Notes under the pieces: model-generated | Databases searched by the model: none | Seen by the model: the letters and a program-made list of their open reading frames with translations, nothing else | What the model was told of the DNA's origin: nothing | Part shown: positions 24,761-32,681 of the stretch, piece after piece | Layout of the letters: every line of letters begins with the position of its first letter | How positions within the stretch are numbered: position 1 is the stretch's first letter | NCBI GenBank assembly: GCA_028866895.1 | Contig: JAGWHF010000002.1 | Location: 241,279 to 281,258, forward strand | Direction: 5' to 3' | From: Nitrososphaerota archaeon | GTDB taxonomy: Archaea > Thermoproteota > Nitrososphaeria > Nitrososphaerales > Nitrosopumilaceae | DNA length: 39,980 nucleotides | Made by a program: the position numbers and the translations under genes

Positions 24761-24802
24761 CCACATCTCAAATCCTCCCATCATTATATCATATTTACGG
24801 AA

Positions 24803-24823
24803 GCGTGTTCATTCCGTACAAAC
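24803..24823. promoter_or_regulatory. GTTTGT-N9-ACAAAC operator-like site, copy 4
   Basis: Arms GCGTGT and ACAAAC (spacer TCATTCCGT); read on the minus strand the perfect arm comes first. The centre at 24813 is about 20 bp upstream of the TATA-like element of the receiver gene and 53 nt from its start at 24760. It lies in the divergent space shared with the YVTN protein gene (24998), whose start is much further away. Confidence 0.45.
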
Positions 24824-24997
24824 GGGACTTAATTTACCTCCGTCTGTCATGTTAATCAGGCACTGGGGCCTATCTATCATTCCCAACCTATAGGTTCCCA
24901 GTCCTGTTTTTTACACCTTGATATGACCATCTTGGCATGATTTTTTGCCCCAAGATTCCAGCCCAGTTAAACCGTGCCCCCGCCTACCTTATCTAGC

Positions 24998-26608
24998 ATG
25001 AAGATAAAGACCGTCTGCCTAGTCCTAATAATTGCCATGTTCGCCACCCTTTCCATTCATGATGCTGCGGGCGCAATGATGAACATCAATGTTGGATGGG
25101 GAAGTAGTGGAATTTCGGTCAATCCGGCAACCGACAGGATCTACGTGACAAGTTATGTGTTCGGATTCGTGGCAGTCATAGATGGAACAATTGACAAGGT
25201 AATAGCCACCATACCGCTGGCACATGAAAATCTCCTAGTAGGTTCCGGTCCAGTCCAAATAGTTGTAAACCCCCTCAGTAACATGGGTTATGTCACAAAC
25301 CGTTTCTCAAACGACGTATCAGTTATCGATCTTGAAACAAACCACGTAGTGACAAACATCAAGACGAGTGGCAGCCCATGGGGAATTGCAGTAAATCCCT
25401 CTACAAACCTAGTTTATGTTACAAACTTGGGCTCTGATTCGGTAACCGTAATCAACGGGTCCGACAACATTACACTTGAAAATATTAAGGTCGGAAATGG
25501 CCCCTGGGATATAGCTGTAAACCCTTTTACTAACAGAATTTACGTGCCAAACAGCATCTCAAATACGGTCACGGTGATTGACGGGGCCACAAATGAGGCA
25601 ATCTCCTCCATACCCGTTTCCGGAGGGCCTTGGGAAATAGCCGTAAATCCCATGACCAACCTCATATATGTTACAGGTTGGGATAGCGGTTCAGTCAATG
25701 TAATTAACGGTACAACCAACAGCCTTATCACGACGATTCCCACCATGGCAGGATCATCCGCCCTAGCAATAAATCCCGTTACTAACAGGATTTACGAAGC
25801 AAATGAGCAAGCGGGTATAATTTTTGAAATAGACGGGAATTCGAACACGGTGCTGAGGGAGATAAACTCCGGGACTTCGGTCAGGAACATGGCATTGAAT
25901 TCCATGACTGACCAACTTTACATCTCCAGTCTCTTCTCAAATGCAGTAGTATCGATACCCCTTACAAATCCCACCTTAGGAAACCAGACATCCTCCGTCC
26001 AGTATGGCAACACCTCTCTAGGAATCTCCCCTTACAACAATGCCCACATGGGCGTCACTCTCCAACAACTGCATGCAATGGCTAAGCAGAATCTTACTGT
26101 TGGAATGACAGATGAGAATCTCAAGTATGTGCTGGATGGAAACGCAACGCTGAACATGACTCCTGGCCAGATTGGAAAACTTTTGGGCAACTCATCGGCT
26201 GCCTATTACCTTGGCAACGAATCAAAGTACAACAATACAATCAGAATCACTGCAGAAGAATTGGCAAAATTATACGATGGAAACGCAACGCTGAACATGA
26301 CTCCTGGCCAGATTGGAAAACTCTTGAATCTAAACTATACCTCAAACCCCACACTACAAATGCTGCGGACTGCATTGCCGGAGGGTCCCAAATCATATTT
26401 TGACGGCAATCTCACCCTCTCAAAAGCAGAATGGCGGGAGATAAATTCAACATTAGGGAGCCTAGGTAACGAATCAGCCAATAATGCCAACGTGAACAGC
26501 TCTGGCATGAACCTACTACATGTTTCCTGCATAATCAAAAGATCAGATCTCGGAATTCTATTCGACAATTTTTCAATACCGCTATCGGACTGCAGGGTCG
26601 GCGAATAG
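24998..26608 (+). CDS. Secreted YVTN-type beta-propeller protein
   Basis: 536 residues from the ATG at 24998 (a GTG at 24974 is less likely because the signal peptide begins at MKIKTVCLVLIIAMFATLS). Residues about 35-330 contain seven or so repeats of about 42 residues with the core GIAVNPSTNLVYVTNLGSDSVTVING, the YVTN/NHL propeller blade. The C-terminal 200 residues are Asn- and Thr-rich with two near-identical units (DGNATLNMTPGQIGKLL) and many glycosylation sites. No C-terminal anchor is seen. Such propellers are typical thaumarchaeal surface proteins; ligand binding or cell-surface scaffolding is likely, but not shown. Confidence 0.82.
   Translation: MKIKTVCLVLIIAMFATLSIHDAAGAMMNINVGWGSSGISVNPATDRIYVTSYVFGFVAVIDGTIDKVIATIPLAHENLLVGSGPVQIVVNPLSNMGYVTNRFSNDVSVIDLETNHVVTNIKTSGSPWGIAVNPSTNLVYVTNLGSDSVTVINGSDNITLENIKVGNGPWDIAVNPFTNRIYVPNSISNTVTVIDGATNEAISSIPVSGGPWEIAVNPMTNLIYVTGWDSGSVNVINGTTNSLITTIPTMAGSSALAINPVTNRIYEANEQAGIIFEIDGNSNTVLREINSGTSVRNMALNSMTDQLYISSLFSNAVVSIPLTNPTLGNQTSSVQYGNTSLGISPYNNAHMGVTLQQLHAMAKQNLTVGMTDENLKYVLDGNATLNMTPGQIGKLLGNSSAAYYLGNESKYNNTIRITAEELAKLYDGNATLNMTPGQIGKLLNLNYTSNPTLQMLRTALPEGPKSYFDGNLTLSKAEWREINSTLGSLGNESANNANVNSSGMNLLHVSCIIKRSDLGILFDNFSIPLSDCRVGE
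26135..26181 (+). repeat. 47-bp exact direct repeat, first copy
   Basis: Identical to 26276-26322; the two copies are 141 bp apart, exactly three times the repeat length and in frame. Both encode DGNATLNMTPGQIGKL within the C-terminal part of the YVTN protein. Confidence 0.9.
26276..26322 (+). repeat. 47-bp exact direct repeat, second copy
   Basis: Second copy of the repeat at 26135-26181. The nucleotide identity, including third codon positions, points to a recent duplication, slippage or gene conversion rather than long-kept protein similarity. Confidence 0.9.
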
Positions 26609-26797
26609 GCCGTTTCATTCCAGACTCAGACACATATACCGCGTACGCCATGTAAAATGATTAGATCTTAAACGATCCCAAGAAGCAAAGGTTGGAATGA
26701 GAGATAAATAATTCAGGTGTTTCTCCATGCCAATTATTGATTGTTCTCAGTTCCAGAAAAAACTTTGTAATTGCTTATAATTTGTAGAGTAGCAAAA

Positions 26798-26937
26798 CGG
26801 ACGGACAAGAAATACCCAGTGCCAGATCTGGGTCTTTTAAAACAGGAGCTTGTCTCGTGAATCACTCAACATACCCCCGTCCGCGGCAAATTGTAATCAC
26901 ATGATATCACAGATTGACTCCAATAGGTCATTTTTTG
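26798..26937 (+). ncRNA. Candidate structured RNA with three nested helices
   Basis: Three helices nest without conflict: CGGACG (26798-26803) with CGTCCG (26878-26883); GACAAG (26804-26809) with CTTGTC (26849-26854); ACCCAG (26814-26819) with CTGGGT (26828-26833), with the first two stacked directly on the 5' side. A TATA-like CTTATAATT (26774-26782) is placed to start transcription close to the first helix, and a T6 run at 26932-26937 could end it. It matches no RNA family that I recognise. The inner hairpin followed by TCTTTT (to about 26838) could alternatively be a simple terminator. Confidence 0.35.
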
Positions 26938-27227
26938 GGGGGCAAAGTCTTGACATCTTTTGGACAATACTTGAATCTAGCCGCCCTGGCCTTTTACCAT
27001 TTTATTCAAAATTAACCGGCGCATGCGCTTTGGTTACCAATCCACTCCAATGTACAAGGGATGAAGGAATGAGTTGTTAGACCTTCTCTAGTTTCAGATA
27101 TCAGACGATTCCCGATACACGGATTTGTTGAAAAATGGAAGAGATTTAGAAATTTTCATGACCGACTAGCTTTGAAGGACTTGCAAACCAATCACAGATT
27201 CCAAGAATAATGTCAAATTTACGCATG

Positions 27228-27248
27228 TTGTGTTTAATATAGACAAAC
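27228..27248. promoter_or_regulatory. GTTTGT-N9-ACAAAC operator-like site, copy 5
   Basis: Arms TTGTGT and ACAAAC around TTAATATAG; one arm perfect, the other 4 of 6. The centre at 27238 is 57 nt before the preferred start of the receiver gene (27295). The spacer is itself TATA-like, so the site may overlap the core promoter here. Confidence 0.4.
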
Positions 27249-27294
27249 AAGATACTATATGGAAAACACAGATAAAAAAGAAGGATGTACAAGA

Positions 27295-27774
27295 ATGGCT
27301 CTTAAGATACTTGTAGCTGAGGACAGTACAGACCTAGCTGAAACATACAGGATGGCCCTTGAAAGTAGGGGTCATGTTGTCATTTCTGCCAGAGATGGTA
27401 TCGAATGCCTTCAAACATATTCTGACAACCTTAAGAAAACAGGCAAAGATACCAAATCATTTGTCGATGTGGTTATACTAGACCAGCAAATGCCAGGAAT
27501 GGACGGCATAGACGTGGCAAGGGAGATCCAAAAAGTAAATCCAAAGCAGCGGATAATTTTCATCACAGGTTACGGTTTCGAGGTGATAAAGAAGCTAAGA
27601 GAACTCACCGAGGAGGTGGAGGTCATGAACAAACCTTTCACGCTAAAGGCGCTCGTAATTCAGATTGAGGGATGGTCACTATATTCATGGAGAGAAAATG
27701 CAAGAAAAGGATTCAGAGATTGGGATGGATATACGGGAACCTCCGTTCCAGTAGGTCCCAGTAGATCTACATAG
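27295..27774 (+). CDS. Stand-alone response regulator receiver protein
   Basis: 159 residues from the ATG at 27295. Receiver motifs: ALKILVAEDS (Glu9/Asp10), VVILDQQMPGMDG (Asp63), IIFITGY (Thr) and MNKPFTLKAL (Lys). As in the other two receivers there is an insertion before beta 3 (NLKKTGKDTKSF). A C-terminal tail of about 35 residues follows, with no DNA-binding domain. An earlier in-frame ATG (27259) adds 12 charged residues, but it would lie at or ahead of the expected transcription start. The histidine kinase begins 26 nt downstream, so the two are a likely cognate pair. Confidence 0.88.
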   Translation: MALKILVAEDSTDLAETYRMALESRGHVVISARDGIECLQTYSDNLKKTGKDTKSFVDVVILDQQMPGMDGIDVAREIQKVNPKQRIIFITGYGFEVIKKLRELTEEVEVMNKPFTLKALVIQIEGWSLYSWRENARKGFRDWDGYTGTSVPVGPSRST

Positions 27775-27799
27775 CACACAAATTTGAGTTGAACCGGTA

Positions 27800-29260
27800 T
27801 TGGGTTATCAAAAAACAAGCACGGGCTTCAAAATGGGGGCTTCCGTAGGAATAATAATTTTGATGCTTGGCGTGGCAACAGTCCTCAGTTTTTCCGCAAC
27901 CTCCACCATAAACGACCAGATGAGAATAATGACCATCTTCAACACTCCCCTTGAAAAAGCAATAATTCAGATGAACGGCCTACAAAAAATTCAAAACTTG
28001 ACCGTTGAAAATTCTGTCTTATTTTACGAGTCCAAGGACGTAAAAAACTTTGAAGTGGTCAAAAACCAGTTTTATGTCAATTCCGCCCTAATGACAGACC
28101 AAATAGAGGAGGCCAGGAATATCATCATCTCATCTGGCAAGACCCTTCCACCGGAATATGCAAAGTCATCTGTCAACTCCCTATCCCAGAAAATGGACTC
28201 CCTCGATGGCCTTGAAATTGCCTATCTCAATACGGCGGAGAGGTTTTTCAAGTCAACCAGCTCCAATGGCACGACAAACATTGCCGCCATTGCAAACGAA
28301 TTGAGATTGGAGGAAAAACTTTCCGAATCCCAGCAGAAGGACATTCTTGCCGAGCTGCAAAATTCAGACAAAAGCATTGAATCTACTGCTCACGCAAACA
28401 AGGAAAAATTACTGACACTGGAGGTGATCCTAATCGTTTCTGTCGGGATCATCTCCCTCACTTCGAGCCATCTAGTGAACCAAATAAACAAGGATCTTAT
28501 TCTCGAGGTGGTAAAAAAGACCAAATCTCTACAGAAAGCTAACGAAAAACTCAGAAGATTAAACAACCTCAAAGACGAATTCATCAGTGAGGCATCGCAC
28601 GAGCTCATAAGCCCGCTCAATCCCATCTACGGCTTTGTGGAATTGGCAAAATGTGGAGACATTGACAAGGAGGAGGCGTTGACGGGAATAGCTAAACAGG
28701 CCCACCAGATTGAGGAGGTCGCCAATAAGATGTTAGACATAGGAAAGATAGACAGGAACCGACTGCAGTTATCATTTGAAAAGTTTGACCTCAACGAACT
28801 CTTATTCGACATAGTCCAAGCATCTCGTTTAGAGTTGGTAAAAGGAGTAAAAATCCAGACCAGACTGGAGGGAATCATAGAGGTGGAAGCAGACAGGACG
28901 CGAATAGGTCAAGTTGTTAGAAACATGATTAACAATTCCTTAAAATTCACAAGCTGCGGAACAATACTTGTTGCCTCTTCCAATGACGGCACCCATGCGG
29001 AAGTAAGGATAAAGGACACTGGCGCTGGCATACATCCTGCCATGTTTCCCAATCTTTTCAACAAATTTTCCACAATGAGTAACAACAAACACAATCCAAA
29101 CGGAAACGGCCTTGGTCTACACCTTTCTAAAGGAATCATAGATGCACACAATGGGAGGATTGGAGCATTCAATAACCCCGATGGAGGCGCCACCTTCTTT
29201 TTCTCCCTTCCCAAAACCTGCCAGAAGGCAGGCGTTATTCAAAATTCGCTTACAACATAG
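27800..29260 (+). CDS. Membrane sensor histidine kinase
   Basis: 486 residues. Membrane helix 1 (about residues 12-34), an external helical sensor domain (about 35-203, four-helix-bundle type by pattern), membrane helix 2 (about 205-226), a coiled coil (KTKSLQKANEKLRRLNNLKDE), the H-box SEASHELISPLNPIYGF with His267, the N-box MINNSLKFTS, the G1 box DTGAGI and the G2 box GNGLGLHLSKGI. The H-box reads SHELISPL in place of the usual SHELRTPL. No HAMP domain is evident. The start is taken as the TTG at 27800; an ATG at 27833 (MGASVGII) would remove 11 residues and is also possible. It sits between two receiver genes and probably phosphorylates one or both. Confidence 0.88.
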   Translation: MGYQKTSTGFKMGASVGIIILMLGVATVLSFSATSTINDQMRIMTIFNTPLEKAIIQMNGLQKIQNLTVENSVLFYESKDVKNFEVVKNQFYVNSALMTDQIEEARNIIISSGKTLPPEYAKSSVNSLSQKMDSLDGLEIAYLNTAERFFKSTSSNGTTNIAAIANELRLEEKLSESQQKDILAELQNSDKSIESTAHANKEKLLTLEVILIVSVGIISLTSSHLVNQINKDLILEVVKKTKSLQKANEKLRRLNNLKDEFISEASHELISPLNPIYGFVELAKCGDIDKEEALTGIAKQAHQIEEVANKMLDIGKIDRNRLQLSFEKFDLNELLFDIVQASRLELVKGVKIQTRLEGIIEVEADRTRIGQVVRNMINNSLKFTSCGTILVASSNDGTHAEVRIKDTGAGIHPAMFPNLFNKFSTMSNNKHNPNGNGLGLHLSKGIIDAHNGRIGAFNNPDGGATFFFSLPKTCQKAGVIQNSLTT

Positions 29261-29261
29261 C

Positions 29262-29280
29262 TGTTCGTATGGTCCGAACA
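29262..29280. promoter_or_regulatory. Inverted repeat TGTTCG-N7-CGAACA before receiver gene
   Basis: Perfect 6-bp arms around TATGGTC, one base after the kinase stop. The centre (29271) is 49 nt before the receiver start and about 23 bp before the TATA-like TTAATCTATTAA (29289-29300), the same geometry as the GTTTGT dyads. The half-site (TGTTC) is shared with some of them but the spacing differs, so it may be read by the same or a related protein. Confidence 0.4.
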
Positions 29281-29319
29281 CACTAGTGTTAATCTATTAA
29301 CCACAGTGTGACAATATTA

Positions 29320-29724
29320 ATGGGCCTTCAAATCCTATCGGGCGAGGACAACGAATTTGCCGCCATGCAATACAAGAAGATATTTGAAAAGTACCAACAC
29401 CGCATAACCATCGCAAAAGACGGGGATGATTGTGTCGCAACCTACAGGAAAGCCTTGAAGGAATCTGCGGACGGGCAAACGCCCTTTGACATTGTTTTGT
29501 TAGACTTTATAATGCCAAAGAAAAACGGTGTGAGAGTGGCAAAGGAGATACTCGACATGAAGCCGAACCAAAGGATAATCTTTGCCTCCGCCTTTGGTAC
29601 CGGGATCTTGGACGATGCCTCTGCCATCCTCAAGGATTCAGTTGAGATACTGCAAAAGCCATTTTCACTAGATTTCCTTGTTAAAAAAATAGAGAACGCC
29701 TGCACGTTGAAGACCCCCCGCTAG
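29320..29724 (+). CDS. Stand-alone response regulator receiver protein
   Basis: 134 residues from the ATG at 29320. Receiver motifs: LQILSGEDNEF (Glu9/Asp10), IVLLDFIMPKKNG (Asp62), IIFASAF (Ser) and LQKPFS (Lys). The insertion before beta 3 (ALKESADGQTP) is shared with its two neighbours. A GTG at 29308 would add 4 residues, but the TATA-like element at about 29289-29300 is 26 nt before the ATG, favouring a leaderless start there. No output domain. Confidence 0.88.
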   Translation: MGLQILSGEDNEFAAMQYKKIFEKYQHRITIAKDGDDCVATYRKALKESADGQTPFDIVLLDFIMPKKNGVRVAKEILDMKPNQRIIFASAFGTGILDDASAILKDSVEILQKPFSLDFLVKKIENACTLKTPR

Positions 29725-29803
29725 TCACACACCTTCCAATCTGGAAGCATCCAACAGCCAGAAATTCCGGAGTTCTTATCTTTTCCAGTATGACCATAGT
29801 TAC

Positions 29804-30100
29804 ATGGACGTTTCCACTAGCATCACCATGCCGGAAGCAATGATGAGGAGTTTGCAGGACCTCTCAAAGGGCAAGAATTGCTCCAGCAATACCATAATCA
29901 AGTTGGCAATAGCAAAATTTTTGTTTGACCAGACACTAAAGGGACCCCAGGCGGAAACCCTTGAATTTGGCGATGTCCCGACCGACAGATCTGATGACGG
30001 GTTATGTGAAAAGATACCTTTGGACAGGATCGTTTCTGTTCGGTATACACTCGACGATGGAAGGATCATACACGTCGTGCGAGAAAGAAAGATACGCTGA
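29804..30100 (+). CDS. Possible ribbon-helix-helix DNA-binding protein
   Basis: 98 residues. The N-terminal part STSITMPEAMMRSLQDLSKG, then KNCSSNTIIKLAIAKFLFDQ, has the strand-helix-turn-helix pattern of the CopG/MetJ fold. The C-terminal 45 residues are acidic at first, then end in beta segments (IVSVRYTLDDGRIIHVVRERKIR). It sits between a receiver gene and the convergent histidine kinase gene, so it could be a transcription factor for this signalling cluster; this is inference from position. The antisense frame covering the same bases (29800-30117, minus) has no family pattern. Confidence 0.6.
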   Translation: MDVSTSITMPEAMMRSLQDLSKGKNCSSNTIIKLAIAKFLFDQTLKGPQAETLEFGDVPTDRSDDGLCEKIPLDRIVSVRYTLDDGRIIHVVRERKIR

Positions 30101-30122
30101 CTGCAGACTGAACACATCAGCC

Positions 30123-31214
30123 CTATGATGCACGTATTGAAGGTACTTCATACTTTGGGATATTCTTTGGCAGCCTTATCGTGAAGACTGTGGGCTTGGA
30201 CCTTACTGATATGGTCCCTCCATGCTGCTCCACGATGCTCTTACAAATCGACAAACCTAGCCCTGTTCCAGTCTGTTTAGTTGTAAAAAGCGGGTCAAAT
30301 ATCTTTGGAAGGGCGTCAGCAGAGATTCCCGGACCCGTATCTTCAAATTCCAACTGGACGCCAGAGTTCAAATCCACCATCCTAATTATGACATCACCGC
30401 TGTCCTCCATGGCCTGGATTGCATTTATTATTATGTTGGAAAAAACCGCCTCAAGCTTCCTGGAATCACACCTTATCTGGGCATCGGAATCGGGCTTGAT
30501 TATTCTAATGCCAGCAGGAATCATCAGCCCCACTATCACACTGTCAAGCATGGCTTGGACTGATGCGGTCTGCATTGTGAGATCCGAACGCTTTACAAAA
30601 TTCAAAACATCATCTATCTGGTGTGCCATCCTTTGAACTGCCCTGTCAAACCTAGTAAAGTGCTGGAGACGCTCCTCCACCTTCATGTTGGGCTTTGCTC
30701 TCATTATGTCCATCGTGTTTTTTACTATCGAGAGTGGGTTGCGAAGGTCGTGAGCAAGCCTTGCCGCAAGCTCTCCGATTACCGTAAATTTCGCAGACTT
30801 GATTAAATCCTGGGTTTTCTCATCAACCTGTTTTGCAAGAAAATCCCTCTGCAGGGAAAGCTCTCTCTCCTCGGAAATGACCTTGTCGAGCTTTTGCCTC
30901 AATTCAGATGTCATTTTGTTATAATGAAACTTTTGCTGCTCTAGTTCCTTGTTGGACTTGACGAGTTCGTCATTCTTCTTGTTCATGGAAGCACTAAGAT
31001 CGAGCAAAAACCCCACCTTGTCCTGCAAGTCATGATTGATTTTAGAGAGTTCCTTTATCTTTTCCAGGGATTCGAATGAGAGGTGGTTGAGAAGTTTTTC
31101 CTTCTCCAAAAGCTCCGACTTTGTTGCGTCCAGCTCCTTAAAGGCCCTGCTGGTCAATAGGCTCAGGTCTTCCACTAGTGATTTTTTTTCCGAATCCACA
31201 GGTTGCTGCCCCAT
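30123..31214 (-). CDS. Cytoplasmic coiled-coil histidine kinase
   Basis: 363 residues without membrane helices. Residues about 10-140 are continuous coiled coil (heptads such as LVEDLSLLTSRAFKELDATK and KNDELVKSNKELEQQKFHYN). Then come the H-box GELAARLAHDLRNPLSIVKN (His155), the N-box IIINAIQAMEDSG, the G1 box DTGPGISADALPKIFDPLFTTK and the G2 box GTGLGLSICKSIVEQHGGTI. The H-box HDLRNPL is the NtrB/HPK4-like type. Input must come through the coiled coil from a partner. It lies head to head with no receiver in its own unit; the receivers at 24251, 27295 and 29320 or the chemotaxis CheY are candidate partners. A dyad copy is 48 nt upstream of its ATG. Confidence 0.88.
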   Translation of the reverse strand: MGQQPVDSEKKSLVEDLSLLTSRAFKELDATKSELLEKEKLLNHLSFESLEKIKELSKINHDLQDKVGFLLDLSASMNKKNDELVKSNKELEQQKFHYNKMTSELRQKLDKVISEERELSLQRDFLAKQVDEKTQDLIKSAKFTVIGELAARLAHDLRNPLSIVKNTMDIMRAKPNMKVEERLQHFTRFDRAVQRMAHQIDDVLNFVKRSDLTMQTASVQAMLDSVIVGLMIPAGIRIIKPDSDAQIRCDSRKLEAVFSNIIINAIQAMEDSGDVIIRMVDLNSGVQLEFEDTGPGISADALPKIFDPLFTTKQTGTGLGLSICKSIVEQHGGTISVRSKPTVFTIRLPKNIPKYEVPSIRAS

Positions 31215-31251
31215 ACAACCTCTAATATTTCAATGAATCATTAACTTTTAT

Positions 31252-31272
31252 GTTTGTATAAAATGAACGAAC
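31252..31272. promoter_or_regulatory. GTTTGT-N9-ACAAAC operator-like dyad, copy 6
   Basis: Arms GTTTGT and ACGAAC, one mismatch from the perfect dyad. On the minus strand the centre (31262) is 48 nt before the ATG of the coiled-coil kinase and about 21 bp before a weak TATA-like GTTAATGA. Confidence 0.5.
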
Positions 31273-31398
31273 ATCTTTTTGGAAAGACATGACCTCCTTT
31301 AATAAATGGTCCAAACCTGCTTCCTGCATTTTTTATTCCGATAAAGCACCGGGCATGGAATTTGGATGTCTCTGCACTCTGGATTTGGTTACGTAAGC

Positions 31399-32040
31399 CT
31401 ACTTGACCGTAATTGATCCTACCTTTTCAGCCAGGGGTTTTTGGAAGTATCTTGGAAATACCTCTCTGTAGAAAAATATCAGGCCCAAAACTTCAAACTG
31501 TTCGACCAACAAGATAGTATCCAAATTGACGAGCCATCCGCCCATCTTGTCATTCATTATTGCATAGGTCATGGACATCACCTGATCAAATTTAGAGAAT
31601 ACCGAGAGGGAGTTAACCTCACCTCCCCTCATAACCGCGCTGATGTTTTTTACTTGTACTCCACTTGGATGGTGGTTTGAAAAGATCATCTGTACAATTA
31701 CCTGTTTTTCGTCCGCATATACTGTTTCTCCCCTCTCGATCCACACAATTGTGCATCCAAGATAGGCTATTAGTATGACAGACACGATCACTGCAAAAAT
31801 TCCGGATTTTCCCTTCATGGTCTTCGTCATCTGAGCAACAAAAATGCCTCCAAACCAGCCAAGCTTGTTTTTGTATGCAAGAAAGGTAATCCCCAAAAGG
31901 ACCGACGATACCATCCCCAAACTGCCAATCCAATGGGCGGAGATGAATCCGTAAAAGAGCAGCCTGACCGGCAGGAAAATCCCCGTAATCACTGAAAACA
32001 CGATTAACTTATCCCTAATCCCTTGTAGCCGCAGCCCCAA
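31399..32040 (-). CDS. Membrane protein following the che operon
   Basis: 213 residues. Hydrophobic helices at about residues 12-33 (LIVFSVITGIFLPVRLLFYGF), 36-55 and 78-98 (GIFAVIVSVILIAYLGCTIVW), then a soluble part of about 115 residues (GETVYADEKQVIVQMIFSNHHPSG and on) with a possible further hydrophobic stretch. No family is recognised. It is on the same strand as the che operon and 137 nt downstream of cheD, so a link with chemotaxis or archaellum function is suggested only by place. The start is TTG at 32038-32040; an in-frame stop three codons upstream excludes a longer form. A TGTTCA half-site lies near 32091. Confidence 0.65.
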   Translation of the reverse strand: MGLRLQGIRDKLIVFSVITGIFLPVRLLFYGFISAHWIGSLGMVSSVLLGITFLAYKNKLGWFGGIFVAQMTKTMKGKSGIFAVIVSVILIAYLGCTIVWIERGETVYADEKQVIVQMIFSNHHPSGVQVKNISAVMRGGEVNSLSVFSKFDQVMSMTYAIMNDKMGGWLVNLDTILLVEQFEVLGLIFFYREVFPRYFQKPLAEKVGSITVK

Positions 32041-32177
32041 CCGCCATCATTCCCATTCACATTACGTCGAGGATGGATATTTATTTATCTGAACATTTGT
32101 TCGTGCCTGTGAAAATGCCTTTTTTGCCTACCCTCTCCAGTCCCCCAGGACACGTTTGGAGGCATTGAACAAATATC

Positions 32178-32675
32178 CTATATCACTTTCTCAAGTTTCT
32201 TAAAATTTGATGTAATAGTCATCTTGCCAGATGCGAGACTGAATATTACTTTTCTTCCAAAGTTGCTTCCCGTATCCTCAGATATGAGAGGGATGTTCTT
32301 CTCATGAAGAATCCCTTTTATTGCCTGGACGTTCCTTTTCCCGACATCTATACTTCCTCCTCCTGCCCGGCTTGGAAACATAGAGGCCCCGCCTGCAATT
32401 TTCGACCTTATTCTAGTCCTTTCTGCGCCCATTCGAACCAATCCATCAATCATGTTGGCAATCGCCTCGTCAGCATACTTGCCCTCCATGCCCACCGTCG
32501 TACTCTTGCCAGATGCTTCTTTCCTTGGAAGCATCACGTGGGCCATGCCAGCAACCTTGGCATTAAAGTCAAAGAGGCACACAGCCACGCATGATCCAAC
32601 GAAAGTTTTCAGATCCACATTTTTTCCGCTCATCATTGCTATTCCCCCCATTTCTACCTCCCCGACTATCTTCAT
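32178..32675 (-). CDS. cheD: Chemoreceptor glutamine deamidase CheD
   Basis: 165 residues. It deamidates Gln residues on chemoreceptors and interacts with CheC. The catalytic Cys is in LKTFVGSCVAVCLFD (Cys29), the His in GMAHVMLP (His46) and the Thr/Ser region in KIAGGASMF. It is 6 nt downstream of cheR, inside the che operon. Presence of both CheC and CheD is the Bacillus/archaeal-type adaptation arrangement. Confidence 0.95.
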   Translation of the reverse strand: MKIVGEVEMGGIAMMSGKNVDLKTFVGSCVAVCLFDFNAKVAGMAHVMLPRKEASGKSTTVGMEGKYADEAIANMIDGLVRMGAERTRIRSKIAGGASMFPSRAGGGSIDVGKRNVQAIKGILHEKNIPLISEDTGSNFGRKVIFSLASGKMTITSNFKKLEKVI

Positions 32676-32681
32676 TTGTCA

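Larger units (their letters stand above)
26609..27294. other. 686-nt intergenic region, YVTN protein to receiver gene
   Basis: No protein-coding pattern that I trust; a 76-codon plus frame at 26850-27080 has no family character and lacks a plausible promoter. The region contains a candidate structured RNA (26798-26937) and a dyad (27228-27248), both listed. The stretch 26940-27225 shows no structure to me. Confidence 0.45.

Noticed and set aside
26850-27080. 76-codon plus-strand frame
   Set aside because: Starts at GTG inside the helix-forming RNA candidate, has no ribosome-binding site and no domain.
29800-30117. Minus-strand frame of 105 codons
   Set aside because: Antisense to the ribbon-helix-helix-like gene and without its own family character.
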